64,000 nucleotides of DNA, taken from positions 248,001 to 312,000 of the forward strand of contig NC_013929.1 of NCBI RefSeq assembly GCF_000091305.1, read 5' to 3'. Under the pieces are notes generated by a model. That model was not told the origin of the DNA, made no database searches, and saw only the letters and a program-made list of their open reading frames with translations. Position 1 is the stretch's first letter. Each line of letters begins with the position of its first letter. Positions 8,487 through 18,687 of this stretch are shown here, in pieces. Source of the DNA: Streptomyces scabiei 87.22. Its GTDB lineage: Bacteria; Actinomycetota; Actinomycetes; Streptomycetales; Streptomycetaceae. The translations under genes were made by a program, and so were the position numbers.

Positions 8487-8814
8487 GGGGGACCCCCGGA
8501 GAAGGTGTGGTCTGGATATCGGTCGTGCTCGACCGGACGGCCCGGGTGAACCCTGCCGGCCGCTCGAACGAGAGCCATGGTGGAGGGTCGGGCTCCTTAC
8601 CGGCCACAGAATCCGCCGGGTTGGGACAGCACGGGACGCATCTCGCTCTGACCTGCTGGGACGTCATGCGGAACGATGCTGTGGCGGGACGTGGGGGTGG
8701 TGTGAAGGCGCGAGGGACGAGAGAGGTGGGGAACGTGTGCTCGCAACGTTCGTATCTCCGTACGCTTGGCCACGCTGAGGCCGCGCACGAAGGAATACGC
8801 GAAGGAGGTGGGGC

Positions 8815-9642
8815 ATGCGGCGTTGGAAGGCGCTGCCCGAGTCGTTGGATCCGCGGATCCGGCAACTTGTGGTGCAGCTGCGACAGTTGAAGGACCACAG
8901 CGGTCTGAGTCTGGCCGCACTGGCGAGCAGGACCTCGTACAGCAAGTCGTCGTGGGAGCGTTTCCTCAACGGGAAGGCGGTGCCGCCCCGCACCGCCGTC
9001 GAGGCCATGGCGGACGCGTGCGGCGGTGATCGGATCAACCTGACGGCGCTGTGGGAGGTGGCCACGTCCGCTGTCGTACCGGACGCCGCGCCGCCGGGTG
9101 CACAGGAGCAGCCGGGGCCGGAGGCGGTGCGCGAGGAGGAGCGGTCCTCGGAACCAGAGCGGCCGTATGAGAGGGCGTCCCCGAGCGAGCGGAAAGGCTC
9201 CCGTCGGCCCCTGCCCAGGGGGCCGCTGGCCATGGCCTCGGCGACCGCCGTCGTGGTGGCATGTGCCGTGGCGGCCCTGGTGGCCGCACGCCCCTGGGAG
9301 TCGACGGCGGAGCCGGGCGAGCAGGGCAGGAGCACGAGCGTCCCGACGTCCACGTACTCCGCACGGACGTTCCCCTGCTACTTCACGGTGCGCGACGGCC
9401 TTCTGTACGCCGGGCACAGCACGACCCTGGCCGACGAGTACGGCGTCGGAACCACCGTCGAAGCGGTCGCGGAGGTGCAGTGCCTGGTCAAGAAGCACGG
9501 CTTCGACCCGAAGGGGATCGACGCCTCGTTCGGGCCCAACACCAAGGCCGCGGTCCAGAGGTTCCAGCGATCCCGTGGGCTCGAGGACGACGGCATCGTC
9601 GGTCCGATGACCTGGCGCGAACTCAGGAAGCCGAGTGGCTGA
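8815..9642 (+). CDS. Membrane-tethered HTH protein with peptidoglycan-binding domain
   Basis: The product has 275 residues in three parts. Residues 12-82 are an XRE-like helix-turn-helix (SLAALASRTSYSKSSWERF). Residues 138-158 are one membrane helix after an acidic linker. Residues 185-272 are an outer peptidoglycan-binding domain (AEVQCLVKKHGFDPKGID, NTKAAVQRFQRSRGL, DDGIVGPMTWREL). It should be a cytoplasm-facing DNA-binding protein with a wall-sensing outer domain. ATG 8815 follows a strong GAAGGAGGTGGGGC. Its last 8 bases overlap the next gene, so the two are translationally coupled. Confidence 0.85.
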   Translation: MRRWKALPESLDPRIRQLVVQLRQLKDHSGLSLAALASRTSYSKSSWERFLNGKAVPPRTAVEAMADACGGDRINLTALWEVATSAVVPDAAPPGAQEQPGPEAVREEERSSEPERPYERASPSERKGSRRPLPRGPLAMASATAVVVACAVAALVAARPWESTAEPGEQGRSTSVPTSTYSARTFPCYFTVRDGLLYAGHSTTLADEYGVGTTVEAVAEVQCLVKKHGFDPKGIDASFGPNTKAAVQRFQRSRGLEDDGIVGPMTWRELRKPSG

Positions 9643-10522
9643 GGGTACTCGGCCCGAGCCGAGCCGCACTTCGGGGCCGGCCGCGCCCGAGGTCCGCCAC
9701 CTGCTGGAGCGGCTGCGGGAGGCCAAGCACGGCACCGGTCTGAGCTTCGCCGCGCTGGCTGCCAGGACTTCGTACAGCAAGTCGTCGTGGGAGCGCTATC
9801 TCAACGGCAGGACGCTGCCGCCCCGCGACGCGGTGGAGACGCTCGCGAAGCTGAGCGGTACGGACCCGGCGAGGCTGCTGGCACTGTGGCGGCTCGCCGA
9901 CCGTGCCTGGAGCGGACGGGACGCGCGCGACACCGCGGCAGCAGGGGAGGCCGCGGGACAGAAAACCAGACGCGAAGGCACGGTGGACTCTCCGGCGAGG
10001 GCGGACGTCCGGGCCGGCACGCCGCCGCTCGCCCCGAGGGCACAGAACCCCAACCGCAGGGCCGTGGTGGCCGCGATGGCGGGAGCCGCTCTGGCCGCCG
10101 CGCTGGGCGCGGGGAGCTGGGCCACCTGGGCCTGGACGTACGGCGACGGGCGTGAGGAGGCGGCGCCTCGGCTGAGCACAGGCCCGTGCCGAGGTGAGAG
10201 CTGCACGGGCCGCAACTCCGAACAGAGGGACACGGACTGCTGGACGGACGCGGGCTCGCGTGCGCGGCGGGAGATCGCCGGCCGGGTCGTGGAGCTGCGG
10301 GTCAGCCTGATGTGCCGGGCGTCATGGGGCCGGATCACCGAACCGCGGCGCGGGGACCGGGTATGGGTCGAGACCACCGACGGGCAGCACCAGTCGGGGC
10401 AGGTCGCCGTACCGAACCGCGCCATCTACACCCTGATGATCGGCATCGAGCGGCCGTCCGACGCGCGGGCGTGTTTCGAGTTGGCCGGTGGACGGTCCGG
10501 CTGTACTGCCTGGGGGCGTTGA
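9635..10522 (+). CDS. Membrane-tethered HTH protein with DUF2690 domain
   Basis: The product has 295 residues. Its N-terminal helix-turn-helix (residues 18-90) is nearly the same as that of the preceding gene (AARTSYSKSSWERYLNG). One membrane helix lies at about 143-165. The outer part matches DUF2690: CRGESCTGRNSEQRDTDCW, VELRVSLMCRASWGRI and a closing ACFEL strand, with several Cys likely paired. GTG 9635 overlaps the previous stop by 8 bases. Two HTH-membrane proteins with different outer domains in one operon suggests paired sensors of envelope state; no experiment is known to me. Confidence 0.85.
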   Translation: MAEGTRPEPSRTSGPAAPEVRHLLERLREAKHGTGLSFAALAARTSYSKSSWERYLNGRTLPPRDAVETLAKLSGTDPARLLALWRLADRAWSGRDARDTAAAGEAAGQKTRREGTVDSPARADVRAGTPPLAPRAQNPNRRAVVAAMAGAALAAALGAGSWATWAWTYGDGREEAAPRLSTGPCRGESCTGRNSEQRDTDCWTDAGSRARREIAGRVVELRVSLMCRASWGRITEPRRGDRVWVETTDGQHQSGQVAVPNRAIYTLMIGIERPSDARACFELAGGRSGCTAWGR

Positions 10523-10691
10523 GCGGGTCGGGCCGAGTCCCGCGGGTCTGCGACTTGCCACAACCCTCGTTGCCGACCTGGCTCCGCCGTGGAAGGCGGG
10601 ACGGGGCGGGAAAGGACCACAACCATGCGCCGCCTTCGTGCGTCTCAGTCGTGACCAACGCCCTCCGGGGCGAAGCAAGTAAGGGGAAACC

Positions 10692-11189
10692 TTGATCCAC
10701 CGTACGAGATCCAGAACCTACGCCGCTGCCGTGGGCGCGCTCGTCATGGCCGCAACCGTGCCGCTGCTGACGCCGACGGCCGCCCACGCCGCGAACGCCT
10801 GCCACCGCAACAACAACATCCTCGTGACAGCCGAGGTCAAAACCCACTATCCCGTGACCCTTCACGGCGCGACCATCAAGCTGTACAGCGAGCGGAGGAA
10901 CGGAGCGGCGTTCTTCCAGACGGTCGGCGCACGAGCCGGGGACGTCATCTCCATCCACCGGACCCACAGAGTCGCCACGGGAAGTGCCGAGCACTACTGG
11001 TGGAACAACTCTCAGGCGGGCTCCTACGACTACTGCGAGACGACAGCCTCCCGCGACGGCTTCGTCCAGACCGAACGGATCGACGGGGCACACCACGGTG
11101 TGCGGGCCTGCCTGCGGCGCAACGGCAACCAGCAGTGCGCCGGCTGGTGGTACGCCGACAACGACGACGACTCCGGCGACATCACGTAA
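10692..11189 (+). CDS. Small secreted protein of unknown function
   Basis: The 165-residue product starts at TTG 10692, just after AAGGGGAAACC. It has an Arg-rich n-region, a hydrophobic core and an AHAANA-type cleavage site near residue 36. The mature part has five Cys and many Asn, His and Trp (RNNNILVTAEVKTHYPVTL, EHYWWNNSQAGSYDYC), ending in an acidic ADNDDDSGD tail. I do not recognise the family. It lies 169 bases after the HTH pair and is followed by a strong hairpin. Confidence 0.7.
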   Translation: MIHRTRSRTYAAAVGALVMAATVPLLTPTAAHAANACHRNNNILVTAEVKTHYPVTLHGATIKLYSERRNGAAFFQTVGARAGDVISIHRTHRVATGSAEHYWWNNSQAGSYDYCETTASRDGFVQTERIDGAHHGVRACLRRNGNQQCAGWWYADNDDDSGDIT

Positions 11190-11305
11190 GGCCGTCGTCT
11201 TCCCCGTACCTGGTTTCGTCGAGGTGCTCAGCGAACGCTCCGGTGCAAGCAGTGACGCGCTGCACGGAGCATCCCTGCCGTCGTTCACACGCACCTGACC
11301 CCCCT

Positions 11306-11345
11306 GGTGCGGCACACCACGCGGGGATGTTGTGTGTGCCGCACC
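11306..11345. terminator. Bidirectional hairpin between convergent genes
   Basis: GGTGCGGCACAC (11306-11317) and its exact reverse complement GTGTGCCGCACC (11334-11345) form a 12-bp perfect stem with a 16-base loop. It lies between the stops of the secreted protein gene (11189) and the GH1 gene (11353), as expected for a shared terminator. There is no T-tract, as is common in Streptomyces. Confidence 0.8.
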
Positions 11346-11352
11346 GGCCCGG

Positions 11353-12867
<1,515 letters not shown>

Positions 12868-12931
12868 TTACGGGGCGCGCCGGGCCGGGCGAGGGGGCGG
12901 GGCTCGGCTGTGCGGGGGCGGTGGGGGCGGG

Positions 12932-13849
12932 TCAGCCCTTGACGGCGCCCGCCATGATGCCGCTGACGATCTGCCGGCCGAAGACGATGAACATCGCCAG
13001 CAGCGGCAGGGTGCCCAGCAGCGCGCCGGCCATGATCAGTGACTGGTCACGGACGTAGCCCGCGCTGAGCTGGGTGAGGGCGACGGGGACGGTCGGGTTG
13101 GTCATGTCGAGGACCACGAAGGGCCAGAAGAAGTCGTTCCAGGCGTGCACGAACGTGATCATGAACAGGACGGCCATCGCGGGCCGGGCGACGGGCAGCA
13201 CGATGCTCCAGAAGATCCGCAGCGAGTGCGCCCCGTCCACGCGTCCGGCCTCGACGAGTTCGTCCGGCAGCGCCTCCGACAGGTACTGCCGCATGAAGAA
13301 CACCCCCACCGCGCTCACCAGCGTCGGGAAGATGACGGCGGGCAGCTGCTGGGACCAGCCCAGCTCGGCCATCATCATGAACAGCGGTACGACACCGAGC
13401 TGCGGCGGCACCAGCATCGTGCCGATCACCAGCATGAGCAGCCCGTTGCGGCCCTTGAACCGCAGCTTGGCGAAGGCGAACCCGGCGAGCGTGGCGAACA
13501 TGACCGTGGACAGGGCGATCACCCCGGCCACGATGAGGCTGTTGACCATGGCCTTGCCCATCGCCGCCTCGTCCCAGGCCCGGGCGAGGTTGCTGAACAG
13601 GTTCGGCCCGGGCAGGAAGGGCGGCGGCGTCTGGCTGACCCGGGTGTTGTCGGTGGAGGCCGCCACCATCGTCCAGTACAGCGGGAAGATCGACAGCAGC
13701 GCCATCACGGCGAGCAGCACATAGGCGAGCGGGCCGGCGTGGTGCTGGCGGCCCGCTCGCTGGCGCAGCAGCCGGCCACCGCGGCCGGCCGGCTTCCGGG
13801 AGGTGCGGACCGCGCTGGTGGTCCGGGCCGGGAGACTCTGAGTGGTCAT
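12932..13849 (-). CDS. Carbohydrate ABC transporter permease (MalG/CebG type)
   Basis: This 305-residue inner-membrane permease has six predicted helices and the EAA loop EAGRVDGAHSLRIFWSIVLP that contacts the ATPase. The long cytoplasmic N-terminus is Arg/Gly-rich. It partners the permease at 13862-14833 (12 bases between stop and start) and the binding protein at 14928. No ATPase gene is nearby. Streptomyces sugar importers usually share the distant MsiK ATPase, which I infer here. Confidence 0.93.
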   Translation of the reverse strand: MTTQSLPARTTSAVRTSRKPAGRGGRLLRQRAGRQHHAGPLAYVLLAVMALLSIFPLYWTMVAASTDNTRVSQTPPPFLPGPNLFSNLARAWDEAAMGKAMVNSLIVAGVIALSTVMFATLAGFAFAKLRFKGRNGLLMLVIGTMLVPPQLGVVPLFMMMAELGWSQQLPAVIFPTLVSAVGVFFMRQYLSEALPDELVEAGRVDGAHSLRIFWSIVLPVARPAMAVLFMITFVHAWNDFFWPFVVLDMTNPTVPVALTQLSAGYVRDQSLIMAGALLGTLPLLAMFIVFGRQIVSGIMAGAVKG

Positions 13850-13861
13850 GGTGACTCCAGG

Positions 13862-14833
13862 TCAGGACGTGCCGGAGCGCAGGCGCTTGACGAGGCGCTG
13901 CACGAGGAAGACGAGGACGAGCAGCAGGAACATCGCCCAGGCGACGGTGGCCGAGCGGCCCATCTGGTAGTTCTTCCAGCCCTCCTCGTACAGCAGCAGG
14001 CCCAGGGTCTGGTACTGGTTGTCCGCGCCGCCGGTGATGCCGTTCGGACCCTGTCCGAAGATCAGCGGTTCGCCGAACAGCTGGGTGGCGCCGATCGTGG
14101 AGAGCACGATGGTGAAGACGATGGTGGAGCGGATCCCGGGCACCGTGACGTGGGTGAACTGCTTCCAGCGGGAGGCGCCGTCCAGGGAGGCCGCCTCGTA
14201 CCGGTCGGCGGGGATGGCCTGCATGGCGGCCAGGTACAGCAGCGCGTTGTAGCCGGTCCAGCGCCAGATGACGATGGTGGAGATCGCGATCTGGGCGGGC
14301 CACTTGCCGCCCTCCCAGTCCAGGGGGTCGATCCCCACCGTGCCGAGCGCCCAGTTGATCATGCCGAAGTCACGCTCGAAGAGCATCGTGAAGACGAGGG
14401 CGGCGGCGGCGACCGAGGTGGCGTAGGGGACCAGGGAGGCGACGCGGAAGAACAGCGAGGCGCGCATACGGTAGTTGAGCAGGTGCGCCAGCCCCAGGGC
14501 CATCAGCAGTTGCGGCACCGTGGAGAGGACACCGATGGTGATCGTGTTCTGGAGCGCGTTCCAGAACCGGGAATCGCCCCACAGCTCCACGTAGTTGTCG
14601 AAGGCCACCCACTGCATGACGTCGAGGGTGGCGAGTTCCACGTCGTGCAGCGAGATCCACGACGTGTAGATCAGGGGGTAGAAGCTGAACGCGGCGAAGA
14701 CCACGAAGAACGGCGCGACGAACGCGTACGGGGCGCCCTTGAGATCGAGGCGGTGCAGGAGCGCGCCGCGCCGCCGGGCCGGGCCCTTGTCCGGGGAGTG
14801 CCCGGCGGGGGCCGTGGTGGTGGAGGTGGCCAC
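13862..14833 (-). CDS. Carbohydrate ABC transporter permease (MalF/CebF type)
   Basis: This 323-residue permease has about six membrane helices, an N-terminal PYAFVAPFFVVFAAFSFYPL and an EAA-type loop EAASLDGASRWKQFTHVTVP. It forms the heterodimeric channel with the MalG-type subunit encoded 12 bases downstream. It is expressed from the operator-controlled promoter ahead of 16238. Confidence 0.93.
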   Translation of the reverse strand: MATSTTTAPAGHSPDKGPARRRGALLHRLDLKGAPYAFVAPFFVVFAAFSFYPLIYTSWISLHDVELATLDVMQWVAFDNYVELWGDSRFWNALQNTITIGVLSTVPQLLMALGLAHLLNYRMRASLFFRVASLVPYATSVAAAALVFTMLFERDFGMINWALGTVGIDPLDWEGGKWPAQIAISTIVIWRWTGYNALLYLAAMQAIPADRYEAASLDGASRWKQFTHVTVPGIRSTIVFTIVLSTIGATQLFGEPLIFGQGPNGITGGADNQYQTLGLLLYEEGWKNYQMGRSATVAWAMFLLLVLVFLVQRLVKRLRSGTS

Positions 14834-14927
14834 CGGAAGATCCTTCCTGAGAGCGGATGGGTGAGCCTGCCGTCCGGGCCCGCCGCCGAAAGGCGGGCCC
14901 GGACGGCCGCGGCCGGACGGACGGGGG

Positions 14928-16238
14928 TCAGCCGACCGCCTTCTCGATGCGCTCGCCGGTGGTCTTCCATGCCTTGTCCCGTGCGGTGCCCTGCTGCTCG
15001 ATCAGGGTGAGGCCCTGGGAGAAGGTGTCCTTGATCGTGCCGTCCTTACGGCCGAGGACCTGCTTGTCCGGTATCTCCTGGGCGGCGGCGCCGAAGATCT
15101 GGCCGATCGGCGCGTCACTGAAGTACGCCGACTTGGCGTTCTTCACGTCGGCGCTCTCCAGTGCCTCGCGTGAGGAGGGGATGTTGCCGATCTCCTTGAA
15201 GATGTGGGCCTGCTGCTCCGGCGCGGTCAGCCAGGCGACGAGCTTCTGGGCCTCCTTCTTCACCGGGCTCTGCTCGATCACGCCGAGGAAGGACCCGCCC
15301 CAGTTGGCGCCCTTGGGTGCCTTGGCCACGTCCCACTTGCCCTTGTTCGCTGCACCGGCCTTCTCGCTGATGTGGCTGAGCATCCAGGCGGGGCACACGG
15401 CCGTGGCGAAAGTGCCGTTGGCGAGACCGGGGTCCCAACCGGGCTGGAACTGGCGCAGCTTGGCCGTCAGACCGCCCTCCGCGGCGTCTGCGGCAAGGTT
15501 CCACGCCTCCTTGACGGCGGGGTTGGAGTCGTAGATCAACTCGCCCTTCTCGTCGTAGTACTGCTCGGGGTAGCCGTAGACCATCGCGTTGAACAGGCCG
15601 CTGGCCGCGTCCATGTAGGCGACCTTGTCACCCTTGAAATCCTTCTTGAAGGTGCGGCCGACCTCGACGTACTTCTTCCAGTCGCCCGCCCAGAGCGCCG
15701 CGACCTCGTCGCGGTCGGTGGGCAGGCCCGCCTTCTCGAAGTAGTCCTTGCGGTAGCAGACGGCCATCGGGCCGATGTCGGTGCCCAGGCCCAGCACCTT
15801 GCCGTCCGCGGTGCTGATCTGGGACTCCTTCCACGGCAGGAAGTGGTCGGTGCCCGACGTCCCGGCGAAGTCGGCGAACTTGGAGGCCTGGGTCTCGGTG
15901 ATCTCCTTGGCACGCCCGATCTCGATGCCCTGGATGTCCTTCAGGCCCTTGCCGGCGGCGAGCCTGGTCTGCAACGCGGTGTAGTAGGTCTGCTCGTCAC
16001 CGGCGATCTCGGCCTTGATGTCGACCCCGGGGTTCTCCTTCTCGTACTGCTCGAGAAGGCCCGTCTCCTTGATGCCCATCACCCCGAACAGGCCCATGGT
16101 GATGGTGACCTTGCCGTCCTTCTTGCCCCCACCGGTGACCGAGTCGTCGCTGCCGCTGCAACCGACGACAAGCGTCAGCGCACCGACGGCCGCGACCGTC
16201 GCCATCGCCTTTCTGTGCGACCAACCGAACGTGCCCAT
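14928..16238 (-). CDS. Sugar ABC transporter substrate-binding lipoprotein (CebE-like)
   Basis: This 436-residue family-1 extracellular solute-binding protein has a lipoprotein signal peptide with lipobox VVGC (Cys27). A short Gly/Lys linker leads into a typical binding-protein fold (LLEQYEKENPGVDIKAEIAG, DIGPMAVCYRKDYFEKAGLP, SGLFNAMVYGYPEQY). It should capture a beta-gluco-oligosaccharide at the outer membrane face. ATG 16238 has GGAGGAG upstream. It is first in the operon with two permeases and the GH1 enzyme. The cellobiose assignment rests on synteny with cebEFG-bglC and on the operator type. Confidence 0.88.
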   Translation of the reverse strand: MGTFGWSHRKAMATVAAVGALTLVVGCSGSDDSVTGGGKKDGKVTITMGLFGVMGIKETGLLEQYEKENPGVDIKAEIAGDEQTYYTALQTRLAAGKGLKDIQGIEIGRAKEITETQASKFADFAGTSGTDHFLPWKESQISTADGKVLGLGTDIGPMAVCYRKDYFEKAGLPTDRDEVAALWAGDWKKYVEVGRTFKKDFKGDKVAYMDAASGLFNAMVYGYPEQYYDEKGELIYDSNPAVKEAWNLAADAAEGGLTAKLRQFQPGWDPGLANGTFATAVCPAWMLSHISEKAGAANKGKWDVAKAPKGANWGGSFLGVIEQSPVKKEAQKLVAWLTAPEQQAHIFKEIGNIPSSREALESADVKNAKSAYFSDAPIGQIFGAAAQEIPDKQVLGRKDGTIKDTFSQGLTLIEQQGTARDKAWKTTGERIEKAVG

Positions 16239-16328
16239 GGATCTCCTCCCAGCGGCGGCGCCGGCACATCGGAGTGACGAGTTCTGCGATGGCTACAGCG
16301 ATGCCGGACAGCGGCTCTGACAAATCAT

Positions 16329-16368
16329 GGTGGGAACGTGCCCAATTTGGAGTGGGCACGTTCCCACC
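16329..16368. promoter_or_regulatory. Double LacI/CebR-type operator
   Basis: GGTGGGAACGTGCCCA (16329-16344) and its exact reverse complement TGGGCACGTTCCCACC (16353-16368) flank an 8-base spacer. Each arm holds a 14-bp imperfect palindrome close to the CebR consensus TGGGAGCGCTCCCA. Centres are 22 bp apart, two helical turns. It lies 91 bases before the binding-protein start and 188 before the lacI-type start. Confidence 0.8.
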
Positions 16369-16555
16369 GCGCATCGAAGACTCGTCGGAGCAGTGCGGGT
16401 CTGTCAATGACTTGAACGCAACTCGTCCCGGGGCCGCGGCTTGTGCGGTCGGCACCGCGGCGCCCCGGGGTGCCGTGCCGAGGGCCAGGTCTGCAAGAAT
16501 TGCCGCAGGTCACCTCCGCGGCAGGCACCGCCGCGCGACGCCGAGGGGGAAGCGC

Positions 16556-17569
16556 ATGTCCGGCAACCGCCGCCCAACGATCAAAACGGTCGCCGCCCGC
16601 GCCGGTGTGGGCCGCACCACCGTCTCCCGTGTGGTGAACGGCTCCGACCTCGTCAGCGCCGACGCCCGCGCCCGGGTCCTCGCAGCGATCAAGGAACTCA
16701 AATACGTGCCCAACTCGGTCGCCCGGGGCCTGGTCACCAACCGCACCGACGCCGTGGCCCTGGTGATCCCGGAATCCGAGAGCCGGCTGGGATCGGAACC
16801 CTTCTTCGCCGCGCTCATCCGCGGTGTCAGCGGCGCCCTCGCCGACAGCCGCACCCAGTTGCAGCTGATGCTCGTCCGCGACCAGGCCGAACGCGATCAG
16901 CTGACCGAATCGGTGGCGACCCGCCGTGTGGACGGCGTGCTCCTGGTCTCCGTGCACTCCACGGACCGACTGCCCGGCATGCTCGAGGAGATGGGCCTGC
17001 CCACCGTGCTCGCGGGCCGCCGCGACGCCGGCGAACAGCTGAGTTACGTGAACGCCGACAACGCCGGAGGCGCCGCCGCGGCGGTCCGGCACCTGCTCGA
17101 ACGCGGCCGGCGGCGCGTGGCCACCATCACCGGCCCCTTGGACATGGACGTCAGCCGCAACCGGCTCGCCGGCTGGCACACCGCACACCACGAGGCGAAC
17201 CTTTCCGCGAGCGAGCTGCTCGTCGAGGAAGGAGACTTCACGGAGGAGAGCGGCGTTCGCGCGATGCGTTCGCTTCTTGAACGCGCCCCTGACCTCGACG
17301 CGGTCTTCGCCGCCTCGGACCTCATGGCCGTCGGCGCCCTCACCGAACTGAAGCGGCAGAAGCGGCAGGTGCCGCGCGATGTCGCCGTCGCAGGCTTCGA
17401 GGACTCCGTCCTCGCCCGCCACACCAGCCCGCCACTGACCACGGTGCGCCAGCCCGTCGAGGAACTCGGTCGCACGATGGCCCGCATCCTCACCGACATC
17501 ACCCAGCACGGCGCGCCACGGCGACAGGTCACGCTGCCGACCGAGCTGGTGGTGCGCGAGTCCACGTGA
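16556..17569 (+). CDS. LacI-family transcriptional regulator (CebR-like)
   Basis: The 337-residue repressor has an N-terminal LacI headpiece (IKTVAARAGVGRTTVSRVVN) and hinge helix (YVPNSVARGL), then a periplasmic-binding-protein-like effector domain (VDGVLLVSVHSTDRLPG, DLDAVFAASDLMAVGAL, VAVAGFEDSVLARHTSPPLT). ATG 16556 follows GAGGGGGAAGCGC. A longer frame runs from 16274 across the operator but lacks homology. It is divergent from the sugar operon and probably represses it and itself through the double operator, released by an imported beta-glucoside. Confidence 0.92.
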   Translation: MSGNRRPTIKTVAARAGVGRTTVSRVVNGSDLVSADARARVLAAIKELKYVPNSVARGLVTNRTDAVALVIPESESRLGSEPFFAALIRGVSGALADSRTQLQLMLVRDQAERDQLTESVATRRVDGVLLVSVHSTDRLPGMLEEMGLPTVLAGRRDAGEQLSYVNADNAGGAAAAVRHLLERGRRRVATITGPLDMDVSRNRLAGWHTAHHEANLSASELLVEEGDFTEESGVRAMRSLLERAPDLDAVFAASDLMAVGALTELKRQKRQVPRDVAVAGFEDSVLARHTSPPLTTVRQPVEELGRTMARILTDITQHGAPRRQVTLPTELVVREST

Positions 17570-17747
17570 CGGACCCGCGTTCAGCGCGGCACGCCCCGCG
17601 GGGCGGCCCACGGGCCTGGCGCGCCTTCGGTCACCGTCGGCCCCGGCGGGAGCCCCTCGCTCCGGCCCGATGAGGGGTCAGATCGTGACACTTCCTATCT
17701 CTGAGAAGGCAGTTGGGTGTGGAGACAGGCATGGCAGTATCGCGGCC

Positions 17748-18617
17748 ATGCCCCTCAGCGTTCCCCGGCTCCGGATCGGCTCGACCGAGATCATCGCGCT
17801 CACCGACGGCGAGGGCCCGTTCTTCTCCCCGCGTGCCGAGGCTTTCCCCGAGGCCACGGCCGCTCAGTGGGCCGAGGCCGACCGATACGACCCGGGCGCG
17901 GTTGACGCGGAGGGCCGCTGGTGGCTCCAGTTCCGCGCGTACGCGATCCGCGGCGACAAGGGGATCACCCTCGTGGACGCCGGGATCGGTCCGGCGGACA
18001 GCCCGGCCGGCTCGTGGGCGCCCGTGCCCGGTACGCTCCCCGCATCGCTCGCCGCCGCGGGCATCGACCCGGCGGAGGTCGACACCGTGGTGCTGACGCA
18101 TCTGCACACCGACCACGTCGGGTGGGCGGTCGTCACCGAGGCGGCCGCTCCATCAGCGGACGGCGTTATGGACGGCACCGCTTCGACCGGCAGTGCGCCC
18201 GGTGGCCGCCGCCCCTATTTCCCGAACGCCGAGTACCTGCTCCAGCGGACCGAGTTCGACGCCCTCGACGCGCTCAACCCGCAACTTCGCGAGGCGCTCA
18301 CCGACCCGCTCGCGGCCGCCGGTCGGCTCCGGCTCCTCGACGGGGACACGCCGCTGCGCGCCGGGCGCGCGGTCGCCACGCCCGGTCACACGCCCGGGCA
18401 CCAGAGCGTGCTGGTCGCCGATGGGCGCGAGCTGGCGCTCATCACCGGGGACCTCTTGGTGCACGCGCTTCAGCTGCTCAACGTCGAGCTCGCCTATGCG
18501 CACGAGAACGACCCTGAGGCGGCGAGGCACTCAAGGAAACGCATGCTCAGCCGCGAAACCGCCACCACGCTGCACCTGGCGACGCCGCATCTGACGGAGC
18601 CGTTCATCTTGGTGTGA
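17748..18617 (+). CDS. MBL-fold metallo-hydrolase
   Basis: This 289-residue metallo-beta-lactamase-fold enzyme has zinc motif THLHTDHVGW (H118, H120, D122, H123), PGHTPGHQS and a GD-type ITGDLLVHALQLL. It resembles the lactonase/arylsulfatase-like group (N-terminal VPRLRIGSTEIIALTDGEGPFF). It is cytoplasmic, with no signal peptide. ATG 17748 is chosen over an in-frame start at 17670 because homology begins there. The true substrate is unknown. It stands alone between the lacI-type gene and a convergent gene. Confidence 0.88.
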   Translation: MPLSVPRLRIGSTEIIALTDGEGPFFSPRAEAFPEATAAQWAEADRYDPGAVDAEGRWWLQFRAYAIRGDKGITLVDAGIGPADSPAGSWAPVPGTLPASLAAAGIDPAEVDTVVLTHLHTDHVGWAVVTEAAAPSADGVMDGTASTGSAPGGRRPYFPNAEYLLQRTEFDALDALNPQLREALTDPLAAAGRLRLLDGDTPLRAGRAVATPGHTPGHQSVLVADGRELALITGDLLVHALQLLNVELAYAHENDPEAARHSRKRMLSRETATTLHLATPHLTEPFILV

Positions 18618-18687
18618 TCGCGGCCGTTCGGCGCCGGGTCGGACCGCTAGGACATACAACGCCGACACGCACGCCGCACGAATGTCC

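Noticed and set aside
8065..9780. 571-residue minus-strand frame
   Set aside because: It is an out-of-frame or antisense reading over the peptidoglycan-binding and HTH genes with no recognisable domain.
13145..15010. 621-residue plus-strand frame across the permease genes
   Set aside because: It is antisense to two clear ABC permeases and is His/Gly/Arg-rich with no motif.
16274..16555. N-terminal extension of the LacI-type regulator
   Set aside because: It runs through the double operator and has Arg/Pro-rich composition; the strong ribosome site and LacI homology begin at 16556.
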